Assembly: GCA_024291935.2 (NCBI GenBank)
Contig: CM044315.1
Coordinates: 55,340,385-55,404,384, forward strand
Source: Okapia johnstoni
Taxonomy: Eukaryota; Chordata; Mammalia; Artiodactyla; Giraffidae
DNA length: 64,000 nt
Reading direction: 5' to 3'
In this document: positions 47,482 to 60,655 of the stretch, in pieces
How positions within the stretch are numbered: position 1 is the first letter of the stretch
Layout of the letters: the number at the start of each line of letters is the position of its first letter
Program-made: the position numbers and the translations under genes
The notes under the pieces: generated by a model
The model's input: the letters and a program-made list of their open reading frames with translations, nothing else
The model's database searches: none
Told to the model about the DNA's origin: nothing

Positions 47482-48794
47482 TCAGTGACTGATACCAGGG
47501 TACAAAAGGCTGTTTCCTTCCTCAGGGTGAGAGAACTTTGTGGTACCCTATTTTTTTAATTTAATTTTTAAAATTTAATTAAAATTTCCACTAAATCCAT
47601 ATCTTTGCCCGGTTTCTTCACCTGCCCTACTGCATCTCTCATTCTCATTTAGATTTCACCTAACAGCAACTCTTCAATTAACTTGCACAAAAATCTTCAT
47701 CTCTGGTTCTGCATCTTGAGGATCTGATTTTAGAAAAATGTAAACTACAAAAATTAAAGCTCTGCAGTATCTTCTTGCCTGGCAGGTATATGCAGATTCT
47801 ATATTTTGCTTACTAGTGATTCTTTGGAAGCCAGTATCAGGCTCCCATGCACACAGCAACTTTGGAGGTGGATTGGAGGAAAAATGGGTAATACTGTTAT
47901 TAAATACGTGCTATTGAGATACATCTCAAATGTTAGATGGGTAAGTTTTTAAAAGTTAAATCATATTGCTACAGGAAGAGACATGGAAGATTACTTTTTA
48001 CTTTGTTTTTGTTTTATTTCTATTAATCTGGCTTCATAATATTTTCAAGATTCTAGTTAGTTATAACATTTTCAAGCAGAAATTAGAAATACTATGGGAG
48101 TCCCTGGAATACCATTTACAACTTGTGGTGTAAATTTATAAATAGAATAGGAAAGATTTCATACATTTCTCAAAGATCTTTTGGACCTTCAGTAATAAGC
48201 CTTCTCTAATTGATGGACCTGTTAATTCTTATTAGTTATTACATAAGATATTATTTATGAATTAATTTTAAGTGTTTTCATATTTTGATTGAGGAGTCTC
48301 TGATGTTTTTCCAAAAGTTGAAACAAACTTAAAAAGTCTCAAGTCCTTTCCCATACCATTTCTGCCTGCTTATTTAGCTTGTTTTGTTCCATGCTAAATA
48401 GCTGACATTATGCAGCAGACAAAACACAGAAAACATTTAACTCTAGCAACTGATATAACTGGTTATGTACTTGGACTTCAATTTTATTGAAAAATGTTTT
48501 ACTGATTGTTAAAAAAATATCACAAAGTGATAGCAATCTCAATTTAAGTGTTTTTCTAAATATACTGTTGAATTAAAATGTCCCAATCAATGTTCTTATT
48601 TGAAATGGTTCTTTTAAATCATCTTATTTTTTCATATGTAAAATAGAATGATATTTTCTTAAAGAATCATGTCTGGGTTGTTATATTCTATTATATCCCT
48701 TTGCAAGCTGAAATCTTATAACTCTTCTTTATAACATAATGTCTTGATATTAAAATCATCAAATTGGCTAAAGAACACTGCCACAACTTCTTGA

Positions 48795-49002
48795 GTGAGT
48801 GTTAGTCGCCCAGTTGTGTCCAACTCTTTGAGACCCCATGGGCTGTATCCCACCAGACTCCTCTGTCCATGTGATTCTCCAGGCAAGAATACTGGAGTGG
48901 GTTGCCATTTCCTCCTCCAGGGGATCTTCTTGACCCAGGGATCAAACCCAAGTCTCCTGCATTGCAGGCAGATTCTTTACTGTCTGAGCCACCAGGGAAG
49001 CC
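48795..49002 (-). mobile_element. Bov-tA SINE
   Basis: Reverse copy from TTAGTCGCCCAGTTGTGTCC to CTGAGCCACCAGGGAAGCC, full length. Confidence 0.95.
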
Positions 49003-50999
49003 TTGGAGCCTTCTTAAAACACTTCATATAGGTGATCATACTTGTAGAATCCTATTAAAAGGAGATTGCAAAGACTGTATTTCTATTAATATTTCTGAAT
49101 AGATTTAGGGTCTTTCAACATATAAGACGAAGAACAAAATAGGCAAAAATGCATTTTTATTAAAAAAATCCTTGCTTTTAATGTCCTTCAACAACCAAAT
49201 GGTATTCTAAACCTCAAACTGCAATGTGACTAAGATACATCTGGAATAACCAAGTAGTACAATAATTTATGCTTGTTATTTGTTTTTAGAAATTCAGCTT
49301 TATATAAAAATTACACATATTTATATTTTATCTATTTCTTGCTCCTGAATGTTACTTTCACATAATTAATAGGTTCTCCACATTACTTTGCATTACATAA
49401 GCACTCAAAGTAGAATTAAGGATGGAACAGACATATAAGTTATAAAATTAATTTAGAAATATATAAAATAAGTCATCTTTAGGAATTATAAAAAATTAAG
49501 GAAATATTGCATGTAGTTTAATATTTATGCAGTAAATATAAATCATATGCTGTGTGGAGTTCTAGATAAATGTGTTTGCTATTCTTGATTTTTATATCCA
49601 TGGAGAATACATGACAGTACATAGGTTTATGATATGCACTTTTTTCATAAGTTGAGAACAGATCTTTGCAACTTTTTGTTTGTGATCCACCAGTATCATG
49701 AGACTGCACAAACCTGGAAAATTTTTCTTGTGTGTTTTCGAACTTGCTACTGCCAAGCATGCCTCTGAGTATTATTATGCCCAGTAAAGGTATCAAAGAT
49801 ATGCTTTGGATCCGCATAACTAACTTTTCTTCTCCTCGTAATATTAATCATATAAAAAACCTTTATTTGATGCAATGCCCATCTGCATACAATTTTTTTT
49901 CTAGGGGTGGAAGGTGGTGTGTAATTAGGAGGGACCTACATCCAACTGCAGGCTGTTTGGCATCTGGAATTGATCTTTTAAAATTTATGTACAATTAAGC
50001 ACAGTAATTTATTCTGAAATTCCAGAACATTTAGAGTTTATTGGTGATTATAGAATCTTACAGTTGACATGCCTCTAATATTCTTCTTTGGCTTGGGATT
50101 TTACCTAAACCATGGGCAAATTAAGGCATTTGAGAAAGAACATGAATTGTTTCTTCTATCACTTCTGTCTACAGGGAGATTGTCCAAATTCATGGAAATA
50201 AAAGTAAGGTCTCCGGCATCTGCTGAGCATGAGTGTTTATGATAAAACTGTGGAGAATAAGTGATTCTTTGGTCTCAATATCCTAGTATGTGTATTTCCT
50301 GCTATCGTGTAATTTGAGGATATGCATAATGTAGCTTCCATTTGATCCTGTTTCTAGGTAATTGTTCATGGGATTATTCAGTGCTATACTTTTAGAGCAT
50401 ATAGAGAAGGGGCTGTCATCTCCTTTAATATCTTTAAAATCCAGAGGCTTCTTAGCCCATCCTTCTCAAATGAAGCAAGGAGGGATATCAGTCCTTGAAT
50501 GAGAAATTATGTGAATGCAACGTTAAAAATTTGTTTATTTTCAGAGTCTTGAGCTGCCTTATGAAGTCACACAACATGATATCAATCATCCATTAATCCA
50601 ACCTCTTCCTAACAACATCTCATAGAAACTGTATTGGTATCTTAAATTTTGCAATCATGAGTTATTATTTTATGAACACTTAAATAGGGAAAGACTATTG
50701 TGGTTTGTTCCACTGGCACAGTCTCCACTGTAATAATACCTTAGTCCAAAAGTTATACAAATGCTTAGCAATCCAATGTGTACTGTATGCTTCTAATTAT
50801 CTAAGTTCAATAGAGAAAATATGCTGACTTTCGAGGATTTATTGAAGCAAATATCTAGGCTATAACTAATTAGAGTGTTCCGTAATACCTTCAATATTAG
50901 ATTATTATATTAGTCTCAACTCTACAGGGTATAAATTTGTCATGTGGCTCTTCTGCTAAGCAGTATTTGCAGATAGAGGTGTGCATCACAGGACTTATT

Positions 51000-51228
51000 G
51001 AGAGAAAAGGATTTGGAATCAGATCAATTTGGGTACAAATCTTGTCTGCCACAGATCAGCTAAATGACCCTGGGCAACTTAATTAACCCCTCTGGGCCTC
51101 AACAAAATGAGGAATAATAATATTCAACTAACATAAGTTGTTATGAAGATCAGATCAGTTCATGTATTTAAAGAGCCAAATATAGTGACTAACACATTAC
51201 AGATACTCAATATTATCAGATTTGTTAC
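51000..51228 (+). mobile_element. MIR SINE, nearly full length
   Basis: GGTACAAATCTTGTCTGCC, AATGACCCTGGGCAACTTAA and CCCCTCTGGGCCTCA, then AGTTGTTATGAAGATCAGAT and TACAGATACTCAATATTATC follow the MIR consensus through tRNA part, core and 3' end. It is the clearest MIR in the window. Confidence 0.88.
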
Positions 51229-52121
51229 ATCAAAATCTTTTATCTCTGTGGAGTATCTTGCCATCTTGATAGCAATGTTCCTCTATAATAATAGATCAGA
51301 TAATGGCTCCATCCACTTCACTGGGAGGGCAAAGGCAATCATTACATAAGGTCATTTTTATCTGGTTTTCTACAGTTTTCTCTTTTCAAGTATGTAAAAG
51401 CAGCTTTCACCTGGCAGTGAACCTAAAATAATGAACTCCATGATGAGTGAGTTGGGTTGTTCAACTGCGAGTAGTTGTTCTGTTCACCACTGTTCTGACA
51501 ACGATATGAACTATAGGACTAATCATGTTCCATCTGTTTAGTCCAAGGAGACCATAGTTGATTCAGACTACCTTGAGGTCTTTGAGAGGAGTTACATTTG
51601 CAAGACCAGATGCTGTTCTCAGCTCTCAAAGTCTGGTACAATACAGTCTTCACATCTGGCTTGATCCTCAATTCTCTCTAAAGCCTCAGTTAACTTTTGA
51701 GCTGTAGCAAGAGTTTTTCTGCAATATCTAAATTGGAACAGAATCTAAATTGGAACTTCTGACAGACTGAACAACACAACTCACTTTTGCCCCAGCTCCG
51801 TCCTCTCAGCCCTTTGGGATGACTACTTCATGCTTTTCCTACCTGGCTGTATACCACGTAATCATTTTGGATGCTATTTCACTTTGGTCATTGGCATTTG
51901 GCTGAAACAGTGGTTCCTAGCAATTGTAATAAAGAGAATGGAACAATTCCACTGGCTGCCTTAGTACAGAAAGTCTTCAATGACTCTAAGACATTCAGAT
52001 ATCTTGGATACTTAGAATTTTGAGTGACATTATAAAACACTTAAACATTTATAAATAGTAAGTAAAATTATACAGTGTGCTTGAAAGACCATTTTAAACC
52101 CACGACCTGTTTATCAAAAGA

Positions 52122-52339
52122 GTTGTTTTTCAGTCATTAAGTTTTGTCCGACTCTTTACGACTGCATGGACTGTAGCCCGCCAAGCTCCTCTGTCCATGG
52201 ACTTTTCCAGGCAAGAATACTGGAGTGGTTGCCATTTCCTTCTCCAGGGGATCTTCCCAACCCAGGGATCAAACCCACATCTCTTGTGTCTCCTGCACTG
52301 GCAGGTGGTTTCTTTATCCCTGAGACACTAGGGAAGCTC
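52122..52339 (-). mobile_element. Bov-tA SINE
   Basis: CAGTCATTAAGTTTTGTCCG through GGGGATCTTCCCAACCC to CTGAGACACTAGGGAAGC in reverse; full length. Confidence 0.95.
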
Positions 52340-52550
52340 TTATTGGAAGAGGATATATATTATATTAAAGTTTAAGCTTTTTCCTAATTTTACTAGAACT
52401 CCTGATAAAGAAAGCATCTACCTCTGATCCAGTTACTATCTGCTCAATTAAAACATCGGTTGAATTTGGTTCTCCTCACCTCTCCTCACAGCTGCAAATT
52501 AACCAATGTATGATAAAACTTGTTCTTCAACATTGGAGAGAAGAGTATTT

Positions 52551-52667
52551 TATTTTGTCTGTGCCACATGGCTTGTGGGATCTTATTTCCCTGCCCAGAG
52601 ATTGAACCCAGGGCCACAGCAGTGAAAGTGCCAAGTCCTAACCACTGGACCTCCAGGAAACTCTCAA
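52551..52667 (-). mobile_element. CHR-2-type SINE
   Basis: GTGCCACATGGCTTGTGGG, AGATTGAACCCAGGGCC, CCTAACCACTGGACCTCCAG in reverse. Near-identical AAGAGTATTTTA copies on both sides are likely target-site duplications. Confidence 0.9.
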
Positions 52668-54985
52668 GAAGAGTATTTTTAAGCTTGATTTTCATTTTCT
52701 TGCTGTTTGATACTTGTAGGTTTTAGGCACTGGGTTGTACACTAAATTTTATGCAACCACTACAGGGATGGCGCACGGGGGATAAAGAAATGCAACTGAA
52801 TTTTTTTGAGATTAATCCCTTTCCTTGTGAGAGGATTAACCTCTTATAGAAATTGTCCAGAGCTAGTGTCTTTAGATCTTCTTAACACTTTTTACTGAGT
52901 ATTTACCATATGATTGATGTGGTCAATAAATTAAAAGCAATCTGAGAATCTTCTGTAGATTTGGAACTGTAGAAGAAATTAAAATTAATTAATTTTTAAT
53001 TAATCTAAAAAAAAATAGAGACTTTTCAGATTTTAAATGTTTTAGAAAGTAATCAGGCAAAGAAATGCTTTTGAGGGGAAATCTTTCAATGGATAGATTA
53101 TATAAGATCATAGAAATAATTCAGTCTCGCTAGAGTCATTAAAATATTACAAATGAGAAATTAAATTAATAGTTATAAAGTGTTCATATTTCCTCATAGA
53201 GGAGAATCACAGGCAATGATTTGAAAGCCTCACATCTACTGTCCCCTTCAGTTGAAAATAAAAGCCAAAGTGTAACAGCATTCTGACATCTTGACTACTT
53301 ATTAATTTGTTCATCCTTAATTGAAAAATATCTAGTACCCTGTGCTTTCCAAAAATATGGTGGAAAAGTGTACACGGTGGTGAGAAAGGAGAGGAAAACA
53401 TGTCTTTTGAATTTCAACTGTCTTATGAATGATAAGGTTGTTAACTTTTCATTGAAAGAGCTTATGCAGGAGATGAAAACCAGAGACAAAAAGAGGGGCC
53501 AAGATGAATCAGATGATGATTTGAGGCTTTTAAAAATATCATATGTTTCTGATGATTTTGCATTTTCATGCTTTTTGTCTTAAGATATATTAACTTATTA
53601 AAATTCAGTAAACACTTGGTCCTACTAAGCCACAAATATTTAAATTCTACTAAATCAATGATTATCATTTCAAAAAGGAAACACAGCAGTTATTTATACA
53701 CAAACATTTTAAACTGGAATTCTCCTAATTATATAGGGCTGCTTGATATACATTCCTTATCTGGGAATACCTGTTCCAATCACTTAATCAAAGAAACTCT
53801 TATTTATGGGCACTGGGGATTTCTTTCTCTTCCATCCTAATATAGTATGTACAGTAAGAATAATTCTTCCTCTTGGTCCAAACTCTTCCTTCCTTCTTCT
53901 TCAAAAAGAAAAAGAAGGGCATAATGAATGGTAGGAAACAAAAAGAGTGGGAAGAAGTGGAGGAAAATAACGGAGTAAAGGCTATGGAAATCTCCAGAGT
54001 AGGGGCATACAAGTTTTTTCAGAAATAGGTTTTTTGATCAGAAACTGATGTGTGGGTTACCTTTATAACAGTGGCACATTGAAAAGGTCTGCACCAGCAT
54101 GTGACTCAGAAGCAAGTCAAGAGCCTGTGGAGGTTTTACTTATATCTAATTTGTCTTTCTTCATCACCCAAAGTTTTATGATGTCGCTTAATGCAGTTAA
54201 ATTTGACAGTTTCAATTACCATCAAATTATAATTACTAATTGTTTAGAAGCTGAGAGTATTAAAACACTGAAGACAGAGGGCAGATTATGCAGCCCAGGG
54301 TACATTTTTTTTGAATAAAAAAGTCAAGTGTTCTCCAGTGGGATCAGACAGGCAAATGTGAGCATGAGCAGCATGGTGGATATCCGGCAATGGTTGAGGT
54401 TAGCGTTGGGGGAGGAGGTGAACCTTTATCCGCGGTTTGGCAAACAGGGGTGAGCATGAGAGGAGGACCCGATCCCTCTGCCATGGCTAACTGATGTTCT
54501 CACAGGATATTTCTTTTCTCTGGTCTTTCAGTTCTACAATCCTATCAGTGAAATACTTTACAAATATGATGGATTAAATATAAAGATGTCAATTAACTGG
54601 CCCTGGTGTTGAATCAGTATTTATTCATTCTGTTACAATGAGAAAACATTTTCTCAAATAAGTGATCTACAACTTTTGGCAACAAATTGTTAAAAATTAC
54701 CTGTGTAGCTTACTTTACAGATATATACAGCGGTGAACAAAACAAAAAGTAAAAAACAAACAACTTCCTTTTCAAAGAGAATGCTTAAATTTATCTCTTC
54801 TTATTCGTAGGATTTGTCAATCACTGCAGTGAATTCTTTTTTCCCCTTTGCTGAGAAAGTTTCTAACTGGTTTCATAGTTAGCTAGCTTATTAAAGCACA
54901 GTAAAACCACAAAATTTTAAAAATCCTTTTGCTACAGTACAGTGTTTTACTAATTAAAATTGTCAATAAGAAATTCACTTCTTAC

Positions 54986-55078
54986 CTTGTCAGAAGGTTT
55001 AAATGGATTTCCTTGTCCACTAATTCCACCACTGATACTAAATCCAAGGCCAGGATTCTTTTCTATTCTCACACAAAA
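54986..55078 (-). CDS. LRRC7: LRRC7 coding exon: N-terminal part of the PDZ domain (third from last exon)
   Basis: On the minus strand this 93-nt exon follows an acceptor ending TTACATAG and precedes a donor GTAAG. It reads 31 codons without a stop, from FCVRIEKNP through GLGFSISGG to GNPFKPSDK. This is the start of a PDZ domain: strand A, the GLGF carboxylate-binding loop and strand B. LRRC7 (densin-180) is a LAP-family scaffold (N-terminal leucine-rich repeats, C-terminal PDZ) of the postsynaptic density; its PDZ domain is known to bind C-terminal peptides of partners such as alpha-actinin and delta-catenin. The exon is in phase 0 at both ends and joins in frame to the 32083-32157 exon. The paralogue ERBIN has a similar PDZ, but the residues here and in the next two exons fit LRRC7 better. 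That assignment is from recalled family sequence, not a search. The upstream LRRC7 coding exons are outside the window or unrecognised. Confidence 0.93.
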
Positions 55079-55258
55079 CTATGTAAAAAAAGATACAAAA
55101 AAGTAATCAAATACATGTAAAGCTAAATATCTTCAAATAATTGCATCCTACTAGAAAAGATTCACATTTCACTTAAGTTTTCAGGGTTAGCCTATGTTAA
55201 CTTGGTACACAAAAGACAGTATAAACTCTGACAAAATACTATTTCTCTGGTGGTGATA

Positions 55259-55509
55259 TTCAGTTGCCAAGTCGTGTCTGACTCTGCGGGCCAATGAACT
55301 GCAGCACACCAGGCTTTTATGTCCTTCACTATCTCTTGGAGTTTGCTCAAATTCATGTCCATTGTGTTGGTGATGCTGTCTAACCATCTCATCCTCTGTT
55401 GTCCCCTTCTCCTTTTGCCTTCAATCTTTCCCAGCATCAGGGTCTTTTCCAGGGAGCTGGCTCTTTGCATCAGGTAGCCAAAGTATTGGAGTTTCAGCTT
55501 CAGCAACAG
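55259..55509 (-). mobile_element. BovB LINE 3' fragment
   Basis: CAGTTGCCAAGTCGTGTCTG, CTCTTGGAGTTTGCTCAAAT and TTGCATCAGGTAGCCAAAGT in reverse. It reads the C-terminal BovB coding tail ([20 protein letters not shown]) and lies about 180 bp upstream of the first PDZ exon, in the same orientation as LRRC7. Confidence 0.92.
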
Positions 55510-56305
55510 TGTTTCTATAGGCATCAACTATAACAGGAATGAACTTAAAATTACCTGAGCAAGCAGACATGATTAAGCATTCATTCATTACCATGAGCAG
55601 GACTAAATTTTGATTAGCAGTTTGTAAAACTTAAAAATCTGTTAACAGTAACAATTGCATTAATTATCTACTTTAAATGCACATATATTCTGACTAATTA
55701 GAAAGAGCTGTGTGACTAAGTGAAAGAAATTTTGCAAATGTAGAGTGAGGGAAAAGATGGCTATGTAATTTAAACTAGTTGCTATTGTTTTCTAGGTGAG
55801 TAGAACAATTCATCTCCTTGGTAGATAATTCTATTGTTTAGATACAGCAGAGGCTTTAATTTGAGAAAGGGGTGAAGTTTTAGCCACAGTTTGAGAGAAG
55901 GTGAAACAAAAGAGAAAAGAAAGACTCTGAAAAGAGTTCTGGGTTTTGGCAGCAGCTCCAGAAGAGACAGTTAATAGGTCTTAAAGGAAAGAGGAAAAGA
56001 CTGAAAAAAGAAAGAGATCAAAAATATGGAGGAACTGTTGGTGATAGAGAAGAGTCAGTAAATATTTAGGGCTGTGAAGGCTAATATTCTAGTATTTTGT
56101 GCTCTGTTACCTCCCCAAACCCCAAATCATAAATGAGATCTATTAAACATCAGAGCCCTATGTTTCCCAATGAAATAATGGCATTAGAAATAGGTCCAGC
56201 TTGGGGTAAGGAGGTAGTAAAGTTAACAGCCATTATAAAAGTTGATGCAAAGATGCAGATCAAGAATTCAGTGGAAGGGACATCTGTGCCGACATAGAGC
56301 TAGAG

Positions 56306-56501
56306 CAGGGGTTCCCAACCTCTGGGATCTAATGCTTGATGATCTGAGGTGTAACTGATTAAAATAATGGAAATAAGGAGCACAATAAAAGTAATGCACT
56401 TAAATCATTCTTAAGTCATCTTGCCCTCCCTCCACCCTGTCTATGGAAAAATTGTCTTCCACAAAACCGGTTCCTGGTGTCAAAAAGATTGAGGACCACT
56501 G
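56306..56501 (+). mobile_element. MER1-type hAT-Charlie DNA transposon, internally deleted
   Basis: Starts CAGGGGTTCCCAACC and ends GATTGAGGACCACTG, the paired hAT terminal repeats. Internal TCTAATGCTTGATGATCTGA and AAAACCGGTTCCTGGTGTC match MER1. It has no coding capacity. Confidence 0.85.
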
Positions 56502-56835
56502 CCCCAGAGAAACTATAAAAAACCTCGGAATTCTTGATGATTCAGAGCTGGGGATATGTGTGGGGGGACTGTGGGAAAATGCTAGTTTTCCATCTGAAGT
56601 GGGACAGGGTGACCCCAGAAGACTGAAAGACTTGGGACCCCCAGAGGTAGCATATAATTTGATTACATAACGGGAAAAAAACTTTTATAACTTTAATGTA
56701 CTGAACGAGTACTGAAACTAGGATGAACCAAGTATTAACAGAGATTAGCAGGCAAAATGTTAATAAAGAGGTAAGAAAAAAAAATTAGAAATACATTAGC
56801 ATATATTTTGTATTTATATAAATACATACTGGAAG

Positions 56836-57069
56836 GGCTTCCCTGGTGGCTCAGTGGTGAAGAATCTGCCTTCAGTGCAGGAGACCGCCTGCAATGCAGG
56901 TGACACAGTTTCGATTCCTGGCTTGGGAAGATCCCCTGGAGAAGGAAATGGCAACCCACTCCAGTATTCTTGCCTGGGAGATCCAGTGGACAGAGGAGTC
57001 TGGCGGGCTACAGTCCATGGGGTTGCGAAAGAGTAGGACACGACTTATCTACTGAACCACAACCTCTAT
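56836..57069 (+). mobile_element. Bov-tA SINE with target-site duplication and a duplicated head segment
   Basis: Full-length copy flanked by perfect CATACTGGAA at 56826-56835 and 57070-57079. The head repeats a CTGCcttcagTGCAGG / CTGCaaTGCAGG phrase, a short internal duplication before the B box. Confidence 0.95.
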
Positions 57070-58641
57070 CATACTGGAAATGTTCTTTAAGATGATTTGA
57101 AACATCAGCTTAACATTTTCTCCAGCAACACTTCTTAGCCTATTAATTTGCTTATGGGCAAATGCAAATGCCCAAAATATTCTCTACATCTTTATTTTTA
57201 AGGTACATTTAATCCTTACCTCTTACACAGTTCAAGGCAAACTTGAATTCTATTCCTGACTTAATTAGCATATATTGTGAGTTGATGGGAACTGTATCAA
57301 TTTGTTCCCATCGAGTCTCATTAAATGGGAACTGACCATTTAATAAGACTATCCTTAATTCACTGTCATACTCTTTAATAGTAAATACAATGGTTAACTA
57401 TTATATGCAGTTCACTTGCAGCACAAGAACAAAAAACTATCCACTAATGTGATTTTTATGGTGAAGTCATTAATGAACAGTTTCTAAATGACGAGTAACT
57501 GCAATTACCATAAGTACTCTATGTTTTATTTTAAAGATATGTTTAATTAAAACTTTTCCTTTAGTTGATCTAGATTTGTTAAAACTAGTTATCATATGGT
57601 GGTAGAAACTACTATTTTGAATAGTTTTGTATTTAAATGGCTCACTGTCTATGAACATGAACATATAACAGCTTGATGTAGCTTGAAGGAATATTTTAGC
57701 TTTATTCAACATACCATTTCACCTAGTAGTCCTTTTTTGTTATTTGTCATTAATTAGAAAATGAGAAGAAAGGAACTAAACATAACTTAAATATTTCCCC
57801 TTTATATTTTCCAGTATATCTGTGCTTTTCCAATTAAATTATTTAAAATTTGGGTTGTATTTTTCGAATGTGAAAATTTTATATTTTACAATGTAATATG
57901 TGGAAGGTATGCACACTTCCAACTTTCTCCAGGCCACTATAAAAACTGAAAGGAAACATATGCGACAGATTTTATTTACAAAGTAAACTGCTGAGAACAC
58001 TTTTCAGCTATTCTCCTGTAGTGACTATATCTATTTTATAATTTTGTCAATCTGGATGGAACTGAAAATCTAAGGAAAACAAATTTCATATGTGCCAGGT
58101 ATATGAAGAACTGCTTCAATATATTTTTTAAATAATAGAAATAATAAAGATGACTCTGTGGTTTTATAAATGTGACAAACGCCATACATTCTGATCTGAA
58201 GTTAGACTCCTCTTGGGCATGCTATGGTATGGTTAATAGGTTGTGTTGCGGCTGTTGTGTCCCATAAAGCATGTCAGAGACAGTACTCATCTCATATATA
58301 AGGAGTTTCACCTGTCTGCTAAGGCCCAAAAGGGCCATGAAAGGTAAGAGCAGAGAATACTTCAAGAAGTAGTCTGAAAGTAAAGAAGTTTGTCAAGAGG
58401 AAATGCAGTGTTCTAGCAAAAGGTCAGACGTAGGAGGCTAATAAATAGCTTATTTAGTGAAAATCAGCTTTTCTATTTTCTATCAAGTTACTGATATCAA
58501 TGAGTGAAATTTCTGACTGAAGATATTGGCAATAGTTTGGCAATAAATGGTGCATTTGCTTCTTGTGGAGTCTGCTTCTATCATTTGACTACTTGATAAT
58601 TCTGGTTTATATTGATCTTGTTCCAATTAAAATACTGGGTC

Positions 58642-59835
58642 ATCACCTCCCAGAATATTGGAAATAAAAGCAAAAATAAACAAATGGGACCTAATTAAAA
58701 TTAAAAGCTTTTGCACAACAAAGGAAACTATAAGCAAGGTGAAAAGACAGCCTTCAGAATGGGAGAAAATAATAGCAAACGAAGCAACAGACAATTAATC
58801 TCAAAAATATACAAGCATCTCCTGCAGCTGAATTCCAGAAAAATAAACGACCCAATCAAAAAATGGGCCAAAGAACTAAACAGACATTTCTCCAAAGAAG
58901 ACATACAGATGGTTAACAAACACATGAAAAGATGCTCAACATCACTCATTATCAGAGAAATGCAAATCAAAACCACAATGAGGTACCATTTCACACCAGT
59001 CAGAATGGCTGCTATCCAAAAGTCTACAAGCAATAAATGCTGGAGAGGGTGTGGAGAAAAGGGAACCCTCTTACACTGTTGGTGGAAATGCAAACTAGTA
59101 CAGCCACTATGGAGAACAGTGTGGAGATTCCTTAAAAAACTGGGAATAGAACTGCCATATGACCCAGCAATCCCACTGCTGGGCATACACACCGAGGAAA
59201 CCAGAATTGAAAGAGACGCATGCACCCCAATGTTCATCACAGCACTGTTTACAATAGCCAGGACATGGAAGCAACCTAGATGTCCATCAGCAGACGAATG
59301 GATAAGGAAGCAGTGGTACATATACACAATGGAATATTACTCAGCCATTAAAAAGAATACATTTGAATCAGTCTATTGAGATGGATGAAACTGGAGCCCA
59401 TTATACAGAGTGAAGTAAGCCAGAAAGAAAAACACCAATACAGTATACTAATGCATATATATGGAATTTGAAAGATGGTAATGATAACCCTATATGCGAG
59501 ACAGAATAAGAGACACAGATGCATAGAACTGTCTTATGGACTCTGAGGGAGAAGGTGAGAGTGGGACGTTCTGGGAGAATAGCATTGAAACATGCATATT
59601 ATCATATGTGAAACAGAACACCATCCCAGGTTCAATGCAGGAGACAAATGCTCGGGGCTGGGGCAATGGGATGACCTGGAGGGATGGGATGGGGAGGGAG
59701 GTGGGAGGGGGGTTCAGGATGGGGAACACATGTAAACCCATGGCTGATTCATGTCAATGTATGGCAAAAACCACTACAATATTGTAAAGTAATTAGCCCC
59801 CAACTAAAATAAATAAATTTATTAAAAAATAAAAT
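58642..59835 (+). mobile_element. Young ruminant L1 LINE, 5'-truncated
   Basis: 1.19 kb of L1: ORF2 end, G-rich 3' UTR (GGGATGGGGAGGGAGGTGGG) and an A-rich tail. A perfect target-site duplication AAAATACTGGGTC flanks it at 58629-58641 and 59836-59848, so the insertion is fairly recent. Confidence 0.95.
58643..59440 (+). pseudogene. L1 ORF2 C-terminal remnant
   Basis: Codes the end of L1 ORF2 (the reverse-transcriptase protein) downstream of the RT domain: [32 protein letters not shown], the Cys-rich [18 protein letters not shown] (C-x3-C-x7-H-x4-C) and [14 protein letters not shown]. The 5' part, up to about 58795, is in a different frame, which points to a small deletion. A missing base after FESV adds an early stop at 59379 compared with the copy at 63112-63918. 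There is no endonuclease or RT, so it has no activity. Confidence 0.9.
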
Positions 59836-60655
59836 AAAATACTGGGTCGTAACTTGGAGATGCCTGTGACAAAATGGATTGTTATGTAACAGTGAGGCTC
59901 TGTGAATCATAATCTATAATCTCTGGAAGGCAGTGATCTGATTTGGTCTTGAAGTGCTCTAAAATCTAGTAACAAGAATAAAGGAAATTGTTGTACCTTG
60001 TGTGTTTATATATATGAACAACATGTGTGTGTACATGCACATGCATGGATGCGTGTGAGGTGTAATTCAGGATTAGAGAGTTGCATTACAGAAAAATACC
60101 TGGTGATGCTGCAGTTAACTTGCTTACTGTGCTTTGTTCTAGGGACCATTCCCTGTCCTAGCAGTATGTATTTATGAAGCTTGCAGTGGATACCTGCTGT
60201 TTTTGCTGCTCAAGAGCCATTCATTCTTTGTCTGGCAGCTATCATCTCCAATTCTCTTTGAAAACTACCCACTTCTCTATTCTTAGCCTCTATGCTTTCA
60301 GTGAATCATGTTATCTAGACCTAAAACAAAGCTCTGTATTCCCTAAAAATATCATTTATTATAGGATGGGCAGGTAACCTGATCAAATAGGAGTAATGAG
60401 AAGCCTATTGGTATTTTCAGGAAAGAGAATCTTGCTCTGTCTTGCTAGTTTTAAGTCTGAGAGGGTCTGAAGCTCTTGAGCTATCTTTCTACCAATAAAG
60501 AAATAAAAAAAGAGTGGCTAGTCCCTTCACTGTACAGCAGAAACTAGCCATTCTTTCCTGATTTCTTTGTTGGCTCCCCTTCTGTTCATGACCTTTAAAT
60601 GATAGAGTGATTCAGTGCTCAGACTTTGACCCCCTTGTCTTTTGTATCCATACAC

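Larger units (their letters stand above)
32158..54985 (-). other. LRRC7: LRRC7 intron (22.8 kb) and its contents
   Basis: This intron separates the first and second PDZ exons. It holds the large broken BovB, L1M and Tigger remnants and many SINEs, all listed separately. Non-repeat stretches such as 32.2-33.2, 38.7-40.2, 40.9-43.0, 43.9-45.0, 46.4-47.2, 47.5-48.8, 49.0-51.0, 51.2-52.1 and 52.7-54.9 kb show no supported gene. Block 38.7-39.4 kb has unusually even base composition but no frame longer than about 60 codons. The segment 33040-33130 may be another L1M 3' tail. Confidence 0.85.

Noticed and set aside
47550..47590. AT palindrome (TTTAATTTAATTTTTAAA)
   Set aside because: Low-complexity A/T sequence; self-complementarity is expected.
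57281..57311. Perfect 9-bp hairpin GATGGGAAC / GTTCCCATC
   Set aside because: A short stem in a large AT-rich region is expected by chance and no terminator or RNA context applies.
58728..59327. 199-codon minus-strand frame
   Set aside because: Antisense shadow of the L1 ORF2 remnant.
58711..59379. 222-codon plus-strand open frame, the longest in the window
   Set aside because: It is the C-terminal remnant of L1 ORF2 with a frameshifted start and lies between L1 target-site duplications; not a host gene.
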